Counted from the first letter of the stretch, positions 1 to 13,708 are shown. The stretch: 64,000 nucleotides of DNA from Chondrus crispus (GCF_000350225.1 NW_005179241.1:424264-488263); one strand, 5' to 3'. Notes: generated from the sequence alone by a model not told the origin. Program-made: numbers and translations.

Positions 1-3000
1 GAAATGCATTTAAACCCCGCACGATTGCTGTTGATACGTGCTCGGGATATAATCTGGTGAGGAAGGCCGACCTTCCCCCCGATTGGATGCGTTACGTCGT
101 GCACGACGCACCTCTGCCACGATTGGCAGGCGCGAATAGCAACCCCCTCAAGCTTTCGGCCGTCGTCCGTTTGGCCGTGCGGTTGAGGAACACGGTGTTC
201 CGAATTCCGTTTGTAGTCGCGGACCAGCTCGCCGTGCCGGTCCTTCTCGGCACGGCCTTCATCGATACGCACGTGCGGTGTATCGACATCGAAGCTCAAC
301 GAATGGAGCTACGCCAAGGCGGTTCCGTCGCCATCGTTGACGGAAAGGGGGAGTCGACTCCCCCTACCAGGCGACACGGGCGACACACGGGTCGGCCAGA
401 CGTACGCGAGGAGGCCCCGCAAGCGATCCGAATCGCCCGCTGGGTTACCATCCCCGCGATGTCACAAGCCCGCGTGCGTGTGACAACCGCGGGAAGGGGC
501 CTCGTGTTCCTGGAACCCAAGCCCTCACTCCAACACCGACATGGAGTGAGGCTGACGAATGGCGTCGCGGAGGTCCTACCGAATCGGACCCTCGACGTCA
601 TCGTCGCGAATTTCTCACGACGAGAAAGGAGGCTTCCGAAGCACACCGTCGTGGCATACGGGAAGCGCAACCCTCTCGCGATCCTCACTCCCGAACGTAA
701 GGTCGCCGAGGGGATCGCGCACGCGCTACACCTGACCGACTTGACCGATCAAGTCGGTGGGGTAGAAGTTGGCCGATCCAACTCCGACGATAAGACCACC
801 GCCGGGGGCAGGGGGGTCAAACCGGTCGAACGGTCACCTTTAGGCCAACCGACGGCGAGGGGTACTGTACTCCCCCAGCAAAAGGAGCCCGAAAATCCAC
901 CGATGGAATGGGAAAAAGAGATCGACCTGTCATACATCGATGATGACAAGCTCCGTGGCCACGTGCTCGAGATGCTCCGTAAGCATTCGAGTCTGTGGAG
1001 CGGTGCGCTTGGAACGATCCAAGCCACGGAGCACCGCATTCCCCTCGAACCGGGAACGAAACCGATTCGTTCCATGCCCTATCGGAAGGGCCCGGCCATG
1101 CGCGAAATGGTCGCGAAGGAGGTCAACAAGATGTTGAACGCAGGGATTATCGAACCCGCGAGCACCGAGTGGGCGTCCCCCGTGGTGCTCGTACCGAAGA
1201 AAGACGGCTCTCTTCGGTTCTGCGTGGACTACCGGCGTCTCAACGCGAAGACGGCAGCGGATTCGTATCCGCTGCCACGGATGGACGACCGCATCGACTG
1301 GTTATGAGATGCAGCCGTCTTCACCACGTTGGACTGCAATTCCGGTTATTGGCAGATCCCGGTCGCTCCGGAAGACCGGGATAAGACCACGTTTACGACG
1401 CACATGGGCACGTTTCGCCACTTGCGCATGCCGTTTGGACTCAAAGGGGCACCGGCCACCTTCCAACGTGCGCTCGACATAATACTCTCCGGAGTCCGCT
1501 GGCAAATATGCCTCGTCTATCTCGACGACGTGATCGTGTTCTCCCGTACGCACGGAGAACAAGCGAGGCATCTCGATACCGTCTTGAGCTTACTGCGGAG
1601 TTCCGGTATCTCCCTTAAGTTCAAGAAGTGCAGCTTCTTCCGACCGAAGGTGCACTACCTGGGGCACGTCATCTCCCCAGGCAAGTTGAGCGTGGCCGAT
1701 ACGGCGGCCGACGCTTTCAAGACGTTCACGTTCCCGAGGACGTTGACGCAAGTGCGCTCGTTCCTCGGGGCGTGTAACGTATACCGCCGATTCGTTAAGG
1801 GGTTCGCTAAGATTGCGCGTCCTCTGACCGACATGACGCGCAAGGATTCGGATCCCGATTTCTATAACCCCACGGGGCTGCAACTTCAGGCGTTCGAGAA
1901 CCTTAAGAAGTGCATGATCGCTCCGCCGATCCTCGCGTTGCCCCGGCACGGTCTTCCGTACATGATACACACCGACGCGAGTGCCTACCAACTCGGCTGC
2001 ACCTTACTTCAGGAGCACGAAGAGCCGAACGACTGGCGCCCCGTGGGGTATTGGTCGTACTCACTGTCCGATAGTGAGCGCAACTACAGCGCTACCGAAC
2101 GCGAGTGCTTCGCCGTAGTGTGGGCCGTCCGCACACTACGTCCGTACGTAGAAGGCACGAAGTTCACCGTACGGACGGACCATGACGCCCTCCGATGGCT
2201 CATGTCCCTCACCGAGAGTTCCGGAAGACTCACCCGGTGGCGGCTACGTCTGGCTGAATACGATTTCACCATTCAGTACCGCCCCGGACGCGTGCATCAG
2301 GTGCCCGATGCCCTGTCACGACTCGTGTCGCCGAAGGCCGCCGATGACCTTCGCTCCACCGTCGAGGTGGATGACGACATCCTCACTTTCGACGGGGGCA
2401 CGACAGTTCGAGACGTATCGAACGAGCTCGCGGACCGCGCTTGTACCGCGAGCTGTGATCATCAGGCCGTCCATGTCTTCGTAACGACACGGAATCAAGC
2501 CGAAGCCTGAACAAGGTCGCGCGCACGGACGCGCGACGAACCGCGAGGTGACGGCGAAGCTCCCGCTCTGCAAGGACCCAATTCGTTTTGGGAAGAGAAC
2601 GACGAGTTCGACGCCGCCGCCATCCAGCGCGCCGAAGACCCCGAGGCTGGCGCGCTCGACTCCCTGGTCGCCCCACCGCAGGACGACCTTCTGGCCCCTC
2701 TTACGATAGAGAAGATAGCCGAGGAGCAACGCGTGGATGACTTCTGCCAAACCGTTTTGGCACGACAGTCAGAGTCCCGGGACTCCGCTTTTTTCGAGGA
2801 CAACCAAGGGGTGCTCAAGCGGAGACACCCCTTCGACCCTGATATCGTTCAGATCGTGGTACCTCGGACGCTCCGCGCCAGGCTCCTTCGCCTGTGCCAC
2901 AACCCGGCCATCGCGGGGCACCCGGGCCAGAACCGTATGTACTACGCACTTCGACGCGAGTACTACTGGCCCCACCTGGCTGCGGACGTCGCAGCCACGG

Positions 3001-4163
3001 TGCGAGGGTGTCGAACCTGGGCGATGAACCGGGTGAAGCTGAGGAAACATCCCAACCGATTGAGATTGTTTCCAGCTACGAGGCCCCTCGAGAGCCTCGC
3101 GATCGACATCTTGGGGCCGCTCCCCAAGACGAAGACAGGAAAACGGTTCCTGCTCGTGATTACGGACCGCTTCAGTAAGCTAACGCAAGTCGTTGCGCTC
3201 CGCACGATAACAGCGCACACGGTCGCAGTTGCGTTCTGCGACTCGTGGTTGTTCAAGTATGGCGTCCCTCGCACGTTGCTTTCGGACAACGGCCCTCAGT
3301 TTAATGCCAAGTTCTTCCACAGCACGTGCCGCGTTCTGGGAATAACGAATTTGTACACTTCGGCGTACCATCCCCAGACGAACGGGCAAGTCGAGCGTTA
3401 TAACCGAACAATCGCCTCGATGCTGCGGAACTACGTGGGTGAACACCAGGACGACTGCGATGTGTACGTGGGGCCGCTTACGTATGCGTACAACTCCCGC
3501 GTACATCGCACCACACGCACCACGCCGTTTGAGCTCGTGCTCAGCAGGCCACCGCCGGAGTTCTCTCTCCGACGGGCGGACGGCGACGCGCCCCCTTCCG
3601 ATACGGGGACCAACGTGCCGAGTTCCTCAAGACCTTGGATTCGACTATCCAGAAGGCCTATGGGAGCCGGCGTCGGACGCAGGCTCGCTACAAGCGCGAC
3701 TTCGACAAGCGCATACGACGTCTTATTTCCCGGCTCCGTCCCGGAGAATACGTATATCTCAACCCCACCGATGGGGCTAAGACATCAAACAAGCTCGCTT
3801 CGCCCGCTGTCGGACCCTACCGCGTGCTCGTCAATGACCGCCGAACCATCACGATCGATCGTGATGGGTCACCGAGCGAGTCTCCGCCGACCGCTGCGTG
3901 TACGCGCCGTCTCCGATAGACGCGCCACGAGCAAGTACGACGACCCCGCGGCACCTCGCCGATAAGGTCACCGCGGGAACGCAGTATGCCGTCGAACGGC
4001 TACTGAGACATCGAGTCATGGAAGACGGAACTACGGAGTTCCTCATCAAGTGGGCGGATTACGACGCGCCCACTTGGACTGCACGGACTCACGTCCCGGA
4101 GGAGTTGGTGTCTCGTTACGCCCAACGCCTCCGGAGACGAACCGGCAGAGATCTCACCCAAAC

Positions 4164-4197
4164 CGTGAACGCGGACGTTCACGCTTAAGGGGGGGCC
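4164..4197 (+). repeat. ORF-end plus polypurine tract, first copy
   Basis: This is the end of the chromodomain coding part followed by TTAAGGGGGGGCC. Nearly the same stretch, including the coding end ACGCGGACGT and the purine tract, recurs at about 7332-7370. A third, shorter TTAAGGGGGGG tract lies at about 5006-5017. In LTR elements a purine tract like this primes plus-strand synthesis just before the 3' LTR, so only one of the three should be the working one. The 7.36-kb copy is followed by TGTAGT, the better LTR start. Confidence 0.6.
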
Positions 4198-7100
4198 CTC
4201 AACCGCTCCTTCGCGGATTAACCCCAGCCTGCACGAATAGACTAAAAGGGGGAGCGAAGGAGGTCGGCGGACCCTATCCGAGGGTCACAGCCTGCGACGC
4301 GTTCAAGTCAAGTCGTCTTGACTTCTCGGACGTGAAGGACGCGAGACAGAATAACAGGACAGTACGAACTGCCTGAAAAAAAATGTTGAGCCCTCGTAAT
4401 GACCGACATTACGAGGACCGCAAAACCCCGTTCGGATCGGAAAAATCGGATGACCCCCCCCCCCGAACAGGATTGCCGGACGATCCGTTAAGTCCAGCAA
4501 CCACGGCGAGGAGGGGCGCCCGACGAACGAGACGATCAGCGGTGGGATCACGAGAGCCCTCGGTGGGCGGAGCTAGGGACCAGAATGCCCGTCGCTTGCG
4601 TCTCGGAATATCCGAGAAAGTGGAGGCTCACGGCGAGCCATCAATCAGCATCCGGGTTATACAGCCCGGCAGAAGACCGGATCATGACCCTCCCGGTGTG
4701 GGTCGTGCGCGAGAAGACGCACGAAACGCGCAGGCAGACGCGCAGGCGAGGGGAGCGGCGTCAGGAGAACGCGCGCTAGGGCCGTTCAATAAGAGCGAGG
4801 AAGCGAGAGCAACTCAGTCGGAGGGGCACCAATATGTGCGCACGGACGAGAGACATTTCAAAACCGCCGCCGAGACATGCCCCGTAATGATACGGGGAGA
4901 TGAGAACGTTACACGTGAGCGGCGCCAGATGCGCGCCATGCACCAACACCGATCGCGTCATCACCAAAGCACTGCCGCCACAGTACCCCGAAAATAACGG
5001 AAAAATTAAGGGGGGGATAAATTACACCGGCACGTGCGCCGCGTCCTGGGGCACTGTAAGCCATACGAAAAGCAAGGAGAAGGCGGACGGCGCTGAGCTA
5101 GGGTACAGCAGGTACCACCGGAAGGTACACACGTCCGCCCCTTGACCGAGAAGGGAAGCACGCGCGAGGTTGAATCCCACGCTCGCATCGAGCTGGTGCC
5201 CCGAAATACTGACGTGCGGCGAGCCGCCAGACTGGTTCTTTTTCCTCTAACCTTCCTAGCGCGCACTGCCGACCGAGCACAGGTCGAGCTTCGAACCCGA
5301 GCCGTGCCCCCTCGACCAACGGGGGAGCGGCGGACTACCGTTGAGGAGAAGACGAGCGCGGGGGGGAGGGCTTCCGCGCACTCGAACACCCGCCACCAAC
5401 GGCGAACGGCGCTGGAAGACGCCTCCCCCAGGGGACCCTACGTCACTAACCTCTCATCTCTGTGCGGATCGCGAACTGCAGTTGCGAACAGGCGGCCTAT
5501 GGCCGAAAGGAGGGACGGGTACCGACGACGAACACCCGGCGAACCCGCAACCCCAACTACGACGCTCAGAGAGGAGCAGACTAAAACGCTTACCCTGGCC
5601 TCGGCGCAGCAAGAAGACGCCGCCCCCGCAGAAGAGGGAAGAAACGCAAGAAAGCGGCCCCAGCGCACAGCGACGGCGAGAAGAATAACCTGCGCGACCG
5701 TACCGCGCGAGTCAGTTGGCTAGCGACGCCACTGCGACGAGCAGAAACGTCAGGCCCTCGCCTTGCCGCTAGCCGTGAATTTGAGAACCGGAGCGCGGGC
5801 TGCGAACGTCAACGCGGTTGGCATGCTCAGATGCAGGATAGATGTATGTGCTGCTGGAAAGCAAGGACGCTGAGAACCTGACGGTGGGCTTACGTCAGGA
5901 GACCATCGTGGGGAAGCGCGTGGTGGTCTACGAGGACGACGCCTCTTCTCGTGCATCATTCTGAGTGTTCCGGCCTTACACTCTCCTTCGGCAACCCATC
6001 ACTAGCTTCACCACGCGGACCAGCTCGCTACACAAACGCTGTCGAAGAGCTGTGGCGGAACACGGTACAGCAAAGACATACGAAGTGTTCGAGGGAGGGC
6101 CATTCTCCGACTTCTGGCTCTTTCCACCTATCATCTTATACGCCGTAGCCGAGGGATGGGAACCGTTGACTTCGGTGCCGGAGCGGGGGAACCTATCCGC
6201 ACGCGCATGCTAGAAAGACGACTTCAGCCACGCGGCCACGCTCCGCCGCCCAGCTGCACGGCGTGGCACCCCCCCCCTCTACTCGCCCCCCACTCGGGAA
6301 AGGCACCGACTGCGCGCAAAGGGAGGGGGGCGAGGAGGAGAAGTAATTGCGCTCCGCACACACCTCACGTTGGGCACAAGGAGTCGGGGATCGTCCGGCC
6401 AATGGGACATCGTTAAATTGGGTACCTCAGAAATCGCCCATGTGCGCTCCTCAACCGCGTAAGAGCAGACCGACCAATGGGAGCTCGTTAATTCCGCTCG
6501 GGCTTGACCACCCTCACGTCCGAGCTCCCTGAGTCTCTCGGTCTCCGCGCCCCTCCTTCGGACACGCCGTCCCCTTTGGGACCGAACGAAGAGGTCGCCG
6601 GCAGGCGGAGGACGGAGAGGGAGGCGGACAGAGAAAGGGAGGCCACGCGAAACGGCGCAGTACGCTCGACCGTCGACGTTGCCGCCGCGCACGCGGCCAA
6701 AGACGCCTCACGAGACAGGGCACATCACGCAGCGCCCTCCCGTCGTACGAGGGTGACGCGTAGAAGCCGAGGAGGGGAAGTGCCGGAGACGGGGCTCTAA
6801 CCACCGTACGCCACAGCTCATCTAATCCACGAGAGAGCAAGGCGACCGGTTGCCCCCTCAGCGACTCTCGTGCGTACGTCGCTAGCTTATACGGACGAAG
6901 GGACCGCGTCAAGCACAGCCCATCGGGGAGGGTCGTGCTACAAGCGAGGCCGCGGTGTAGGCCGAGGGGAGAAATCGATAACGCACGTCGAGGAGCAAAG
7001 GACAAGAAAATGCCTTAGGGGCTTTTACCAGAGGGAGCCGACCGAGCTGAGGCCGGATGAACGAGGGCGGACTCCCACGACGGGGGTAGTAGGGTGATGA

Positions 7101-7331
7101 CGAGAACCAGCCCGGAGGGCACACGCAGGATCGCGCGCCGGAAAGGGGGCAGGGGTGACGGAGTGACGACGAATTCGTCGTCCCCAGAAGGGGGGGAGGA
7201 ATGACCTGCGCGCGCGTAGGGAGGTGCGAGGCGGAACACGGAGGATAGCGAGCAGGGAGCAGAGTCGACAGGGAGAGCAGAATCGACCGTATAGACGGCA
7301 TGGCCAGACATGTTGTCCCCTCTCTACAAGC
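4198..7331. other. GC-rich spacer inside the Ty3 element, no recognisable gene
   Basis: About 3.1 kb between the chromodomain and the second polypurine tract. Open frames exist on both strands, but they are Arg/Pro/Thr-rich, overlap each other in several frames and show no family motif. They look like by-products of high G+C. Some Ty3 elements carry a long extra 3' region, sometimes with an antisense or additional gene. I cannot support a real gene here. Confidence 0.5.
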
Positions 7332-7370
7332 ACCCGTGGACGCGGACGTCCCCGCTTAAGGGGGGGGCCG

Positions 7371-8181
7371 TGTAGTATAACCCCCCCCCTGGGGCTTTAC
7401 TTTAGATTAGATCAACTCAGAATCGGATCGGTTACTGTAGAGCTCGATGCTCTACAGTACCACCACGTGTAACCCCGAGTACAGTGGGCGCACGTGTACA
7501 CGTGTACGCGCGGGACCGAAGAGCGCACACACACACGTGTACTGTCAGCCCCGATGGCTGACAGTATTACAGTGTCGACCGACTGCTACAGTACGTCGCT
7601 ACAGTACATCGGTACTGTACTATTATGATAGGTTATTATGTACATTAAATATGGAGCGGACCGGCGGCGGTGGAGGAGGACAAGCACGGACTTGTCACCC
7701 ACCGACCTTCAAGGTCCGACTTCCCGCTTTTTCTAAAGTAGCGTTCGCTAACTACCTTAGAGCGGCACCGAGCGCGGGTTGAGGACGCGCGCGGTACGCC
7801 CACGAGCCGGCTCCGCCTCCGCCCGTCGGTACTGGATCGTCACCCAGTACCGCGCCGGGGCGTCGAGGCGTCGAACCGCTCGCGCGTACCGGCGTCCTCC
7901 CCGTTCCCGCTCTACCACGCTACCCGGGCCCGCTGCCCGGTGCCGTTAGCTGGTGTCCGGCTTCACCCCCGTCTTCCCGTTCGGACGGGGTCTACGTCGA
8001 GCTGTGCATACACCCCTCTCCGTTGGGGGTGTTTATGCTACAACCACAAAACTTACTGGTCTCTGAAGCGACGATATCGGCTTGGACTACGCCCCACGCT
8101 TTATGATCTTGGCAGGCAGCCTCAGTACTGGCTCGCCACAAGAAAATTCATGCCCCTGGTTCCCGCTTGAACTTGAACACA
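7371..8181 (+). repeat. Probable 3' LTR of the Ty3 element
   Basis: The block starts TGTAGT straight after a G-rich purine tract. Its first 250 bases carry two perfect hairpins built alike: 10-bp arms ACTGTAGAGC around TCGAT at 7434-7458, and 11-bp arms TACTGTCAGCC around CCGAT at 7540-7566. Repeated ACGTGT and ACAGTAC motifs and an AT-rich TATA-like stretch near 7.62-7.65 kb also occur. The left edge is fairly sure. The right edge is a guess near a CA at about 8.18 kb. Confidence 0.5.
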
Positions 8182-8614
8182 CGATTGCTTTTTCCATCAC
8201 GATTTTTCACAAGCGCTCGTCCAAATGCATTTGCCGCAACTGTTAAAACAACCTTTGAGTGTCAGTAGGCGACTCTGGGCTCATAAACACTTAAAAGAGT
8301 ACGAAATCCGGGAAAGGAGGAGGCCGTTAGTCCGTCTGACGATATGAAGCGCTTGTTACTCGGAGTAGAGCAAAACGGTACCTTTATACTATCTAACGGA
8401 TCCTCTCGTCGTAAACCTGTGAAACGGACCACACATTTGCTTCATGTCAGCTGTGACGTCAGAAGCTGGCCTGGATATCATATAGTGGTTCTCTTGATAT
8501 ATTGCTACTCAATATGGCATCCTATTCGCTGGGTGGTGCGAAAACTATCTTTGATTCACTTTACCTATCATGAAGCATGACCTGGCCTCATCCACAGTCT
8601 CATTGCATTGTATC
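8182..8614. other. No gene seen
   Basis: About 430 bp between the Ty3 LTR and the copia element's target duplication. There is no frame with family motifs and no clear repeat. It may include the unplaced right end of the Ty3 LTR. Confidence 0.5.
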
Positions 8615-8619
8615 TAGTC

Positions 8620-8739
8620 TGATGGAATCTTAAGGTCCCTTTCTCTCGCCTATCGCTCCTTCTACTGCCTAGTGCTGATCCGTCGGCCTTAAATACTATG
8701 CCTGCCATTATTTGCCAGGCTGTCCTGTACAGTCTGACA
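8620..8739 (-). repeat. 3' LTR of copia A (120 bp)
   Basis: Paired with 13719-13836. The terminal stretch CTGTACAGTCTGACA is identical in both, and TCTTGTACAGTCTGACAG recurs once more at 8769-8786, just inside the element. At about 120 bp this is extremely short for a copia LTR. Confidence 0.9.
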
Positions 8740-11700
8740 GGGGTCTTGCTACGAGCAGCAGAGTGCTCTTGTACAGTCTGACAGTCTCCAGTGCTGCGAT
8801 GGAGCTAAGACTGAGGGGCTGGCTCTGTGATGTTGAGCATTGTCGTGAAGCGTTTGAACTTCGTCTTTCCTAACGGTTTGTTTAGCATGTTGGCCGGGTT
8901 ATCGGAGGTGGGTACTCTGTGGAGTGTAACGACGCCTCTTGTGACGTTATCCTGCAGGCGGTGATGCCGCACGTCTATGAGTTTGCGGCGCTTGATGGGG
9001 GCACTGTCTCGGCCGATTTTGATGGCCGATTCGTTCTCAGTGAAGAGTGGGGAATGCTCGGGTTGGGCGTACGGGGTTTGGTTGAGGATCCGACGGATCC
9101 AGTTTGTCTGTTGCATCGCAGTCGCCCCGCCTAGGTATTCAGCCTCGTACGTGGAAAGCGCTACCTCGCTCTGTTTGGACGATGTCCAACTGATGGTCGC
9201 ATGGTTGTACATGTGGACTATGCCTGTGTAGGATTTTTGGCCTTTAGAATTGGCGTAGTCGGCGTCGCTGTACGTCGTTAGTGGACCGGGGGGGTTTGTG
9301 GGTGATGTTCCTGGATAACATATGCTGCGTGTGGGGGTGCCCTTGACATATTGCGGAAGCCATTTAAGTTGTTGCCTGTGGGTGGTGGTAGGGCTGTGAA
9401 TCGCAGCAGCCAGTCCGTTGGTGGCGTGGGTGATGTCTGGCCGCGTACTGTCAGCTAAGTACCGTAGGTCACCAACTGTTTCCCTGAAGGTGTGGGCTTC
9501 TGCGGCGTGGAGGGGTGGGGCCTGGCTGGCGAGCGCGTCGTTGGGGTTTTCGGGAAACGGGGTGCTTTTGGGATTGCAATCGGTCAATCGCTGCTTCTCG
9601 AGGATCTGCGCGATAACCTGCGGCTGCTACATGTGGATAGCTCCGTCGGTGCTGGGCGAAATCTTCCAGTTGAGATACTGGGTTGGTGGTCAGAGCTGCT
9701 TAATTGCGTGTCTGCGTTTGAGTGTGTAGTGTAAGTCATTAATGAGGCTCGCGTTGATGGCTATGGCTAAGAAGTCGTCGAGTGTCACGTTAATGCATAT
9801 AGTTCCCTTGGCAGTTGTCTTCGTGAAGGGGCATGGGTCGGCCTGGCCTTGCGTGTATCCATGGGTGGTGAGATGTGTCACGAGTCCGTCGAGATATATA
9901 TGCATAGGAGGAGGCCGTCTGAGCCTTGATGTTTAAGCGTTACATCGGCCCGTTTGGGCTGGTGAAAGTGCCCGGGGCGGTCTTGCGGGTAGGCTTCATG
10001 TTAATATGCGGCCTTGATGTCGAAGTGTTCGAACGACAGATTGTACTGAGTGTTGAGTGCGAACATGAGACGCACTGTAGTTCTTCGTTCATGTACGCTG
10101 TCGTAGCGTTGGGGTCATAGTGGAGGCCTGGTTTCATCAGGTATCCTCGTACGGAACATCGGGCTTTTTGTGTGTTTATTGTTCCGTCTGTGTTCTGTTT
10201 ATAGCGATAACACATTGTTAACGGGATGGGTTTAACACCTGGAAGGATATCGACTGGAGCCAGCCAGCGGACTGTATGTTTGTCTTCTAGTGTGTGGAGC
10301 TCCCTATCGTGAGCTTCAGTCCATTGGGTTGCGTCGGGGTACTGTTGGGTCTGGCTGAACGTGGCAGGGTTGGGTGTGGCTGGTGTGATTTGGGTCGGTG
10401 TCGCCTGGGTTGAATGGTAGGCAAATACAGCGGCGTGCAGATGGGCTGGATCCTTGTCACGGTGGTAGGGCCGGAAGTTGGTTGCACGCATGTGCTGGTA
10501 CTGCTGGGTGTTGAGGTTGAGTACTGCTATTATGGTGTCGGTGACGCTGTACATTTACCGTACGGGGTCGGAGCGAGGGTGGAGCTTCTTCTTCCGGTGG
10601 ATTGGCACCGTACCGCGTTGACCAAATGCAAATATGTAGCGTGTTGGTGTCGGCTTTCTGTGCCACCTTGTGTACGGGGCTTGGCCGTGGGCGCTGTGCC
10701 TAATTATATATTACATGTAAGCTGCGTCCCGCACGGCGTCCTCCCAATGGGTGTCGTTGAGGTTGGCGTGGTGCAACACTGCCCGTGCTGCTGAGACGAG
10801 TGTTAGGTTATTGCGTTTGGCACGTGAGTTCTCTTGGGGCTGATGCGGTGTCGTGGTCCGGAACTTTATTCCGTGCTTCTGACATGCTTTAGCAACTAAC
10901 TTGCTGGTATACCCCAAGGCATTGTCGGTCCTGAGTATGCGTGTGCGGGTGGGCGCGTGCACGGCTGACCAGGCGAGCATGGCAGGTACGATGATTCCGA
11001 CTTCCCGGCGGTCCTTGATGAAATTGAGGATAACATACCTGCTCTCGGCGTCTAGAAACGTTATGAAGTGTTTGTTGCCCTGTCGTGACTGCGGTGTGAT
11101 CGGTCCACAGGTGTCCGAGCTGAAGTACTCGCCGACGCAGTATTCGTTGTTGTTCGGCCGGTGTGGATGGGGCCGCTGATTCGCATGGGCACAAGAAAAG
11201 CAGGTGAGTTGAGGAGGTGTGCGCTTGAGGCCGGATGGTGGGGAGGGGATTGTGCGTTCTTTGGCCATCCCTTGGATGGCAGTTGATGTGCTGTGGTTCA
11301 GCTTAAGGTGCCAATCGTGGTAGAGCGCTGTGTGGGCGGCTGAAGATGCAGGGCGTGTAGGTCCGTCGGAGAGGCGCACGTGTTTGCGTGTCCTGGGCAG
11401 TGCGGGCAGGCGGATGCTATTGGGTGGAGCGGTGCGCCTTTGTGGGGCGGTAGGAGTGGGCTGGTGTGAGGAAGGCAAAGCTTTTAGTGTCTTGGTGGGT
11501 ACTTGCGGTGGCGTGCGCGCCCCTCTGGCGCAGGAGGCTTGTTGGACTTGCGCCGGGGGTCGAGGAGTGGTTTTTTAAGCAAGGAGACGCTTGTTCCAGC
11601 TACCCAACTTGACGACGGGCAAGTCAGTCTGCTTGGGAAGCAAGAAGATGGCCTTGCGTGTGAAGATCCGAGGGCCGTATTTGTGGTTATGTCGTGCACC

Positions 11701-13708
11701 GCAAGAAGGTTGCGCTTGAGGGGAGGTTCGCTACGGCCTGGAGGATGAGTGGTTTGGGGTTACTCGTCGCTATCTGTATCGTCCCTTGATGAGTGCATGG
11801 GGATGTGTTGTTAGTAGCGGTGGTGGTTATGATGGGGAAGGGGAGGGGATTCATGGTCTTGGTGGGTACGCAGACGTGTGAAGGTTGTGCCGCGGGGTCA
11901 ATGATGTACATACCGTCATCGTCGTTGGAATCATTGTGTGAATTGCCTGTGGCTTTGGAATGCACGTGATGTTGGAGATCGGCTATGATTTGGGAGTAAT
12001 CGAGGTGGGTCTCGATTGCGCGGGCTACTGTCTTGCGGGTAGCGTTTCTGCGGGGTTTGTTGTTCGGGTGGTCCGGATCGCGGCACTGCTGGTCGGTGTG
12101 ACGCGGGCGGTTGACGCCGAGGGAGAGATGGTACTGGCAAGGTATCTGAACTGGGGGCAGAGATGGTGTGGCTTGGTATGGCATTGGGTTGCGTTGGTTT
12201 TGGTTGCACACGAGCTGCTTAAGGAGCCGTGTAAGTACACTACCTGTGGTGCTCGGGGTGAGTCCTTGGGCGGGGGCGATGGTGGGTGCATGAAATTCTT
12301 TGTACGCGCGGAGGCGGTTACACTGTTGCGTGAACTCCTTTGTGTCGGCTGGGTTTGTGGTGATGAGCTGCAGGCCAATGTTCGCGGTGTCTGGGTTGTG
12401 ACGCAAGCCGTCGATCATGAACTCGACAGTGACGGCCAGGTCGCGGATGCTGGGGTAGCGCGCGGCAATCATACATGTGCGTATTTTTTCGTGGGTCGCA
12501 ACATAATCTTCCAATGTCATACCTGGGAGGAAGTTGGTAGCTTCTGCGAGCGACTTCAGGTACTTGTGGTCATTAGCGTTGGTTGTATGCATGTACGCTT
12601 TGACGTCAGTAAGGAGGTGTAAAGGGGTAGGTTCAGAGTTTGGTTCGATAAGGAGGTTGAGAATTTCTGCAGGGATAGTGGCCAGCATCTTACTGAGTAT
12701 ATAAGTTTGCTTCTTGATGTAAGTTGCGCGCTCCTGGGGTTCCGTCAGCGTGGGGGGGTTTTGAAGGATGTAGTCGAGTGCGTCGTAGTCCGTCGCTGCC
12801 GTTCGTAAGCCGAGTAACCAGGGTCCGTAATTTGCCGGATCTGGTTGCGGGATATCGGAGGATTTGATGTTGGCCAAGGTCGATGTGTTGCCTGTAGTAG
12901 GACGCGAAACGTGGTCACGTGCTAAAACAAGGGTCGTTCGTGGGGTCGTGTACTAAGTAGCTAGGGGGAAATGGTAGAGGCCTTCGGGCGGCTGTAGAAC
13001 CCGGGTGTGCTCGTGAACCACGGAAACTAGAAGCGAACGACGCCGTGCTCTCGACCCAGCGGGGCTAACACATGGCCAGCAGACCGTGCGCGCGAGCCGG
13101 GAGGCAACATGAGACGTGGCCACGAGAGTCCTAGGGCGCGAGCGAGGAGAACGAGAGAGCGTGAACGAGAAGAAGTTAGTTAGTACCGCGCAAAACCAAG
13201 AACGAGAGTCGCGTACTTGGTCCTTGGTTGCTTGTCCCCAAACCCACCCGGCGCAAGCCCCAACGACACTATATACTGTACTTAGATCGTGGTCGAGATG
13301 TAACGGGTAAAGGTCAGGGGGCCGTGTTATGGTACACACGTGTACAGGCGCGGTAGTAGGTCCACGTGTGCGCGTGTCGAATGCGAGCAAGGCTGGTGTA
13401 AATAGGCTTGATACTGTACGTCGGGGTACTTGAAGTATCTAGATACACGTGTAGACGAGTCGCGCGAAAAACATTACTAGAGTGGTACGGGTACGACATT
13501 GTCGTGGTAAGGGGTTGAGAGTGGTTTGTGGTGGGATTTGTCGTTGTCATTGTGCGGGTTGGTCTCGGACTCGGCTAGCTTGGTTACCCGTAGGAGCTCG
13601 TGGGTGAGGTCGATGTTGCGCGCGAAGGTGTTGCGCCGTTGGAGCGTTCGTTTGCTAAGGGGATCCGTCGTGGGGGTTCAGACGTTGCGCAGATTGTCGC
13701 GTTCAGTT

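Larger units (their letters stand above)
1..8181 (+). mobile_element. Ty3-type LTR retrotransposon (chromovirus), 3' part, broken
   Basis: Fossil element whose 5' LTR and gag lie left of the window. Parts in order: the end of a retropepsin-like protease (about 0.2-0.35 kb), reverse transcriptase (about 0.9-1.8 kb, with the box LVYLDDVIVF), RNase H (about 1.9-2.4 kb), integrase with an HHCC-like zinc region and a DDE core (about 2.8-3.6 kb), and a C-terminal chromodomain (about 3.98-4.15 kb). The protease-RT-RNase H-integrase order plus chromodomain is diagnostic of Ty3 chromoviruses, which are known to target chromatin. A purine tract and an LTR-like block beginning TGTAGT follow at 7.36-7.37 kb. 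The coding part is broken, with roughly four interruptions. The right end of the LTR is uncertain because no second LTR copy is in view. Age cannot be estimated for the same reason. Confidence 0.9.

Noticed and set aside
4383-5723. Open frames of 190-204 codons in the Ty3 spacer
   Set aside because: Arg/Thr/Pro/Glu-rich, no motif, overlapping frames on both strands; composition explains them.
6514-7333. Several minus-strand frames (100-163 codons) before the Ty3 LTR
   Set aside because: They overlap each other in different frames and show no family features, so an antisense gene cannot be supported.
11960-12622. 220-codon plus-strand frame
   Set aside because: It lies wholly antisense to the copia A gag region and has no motif of its own.
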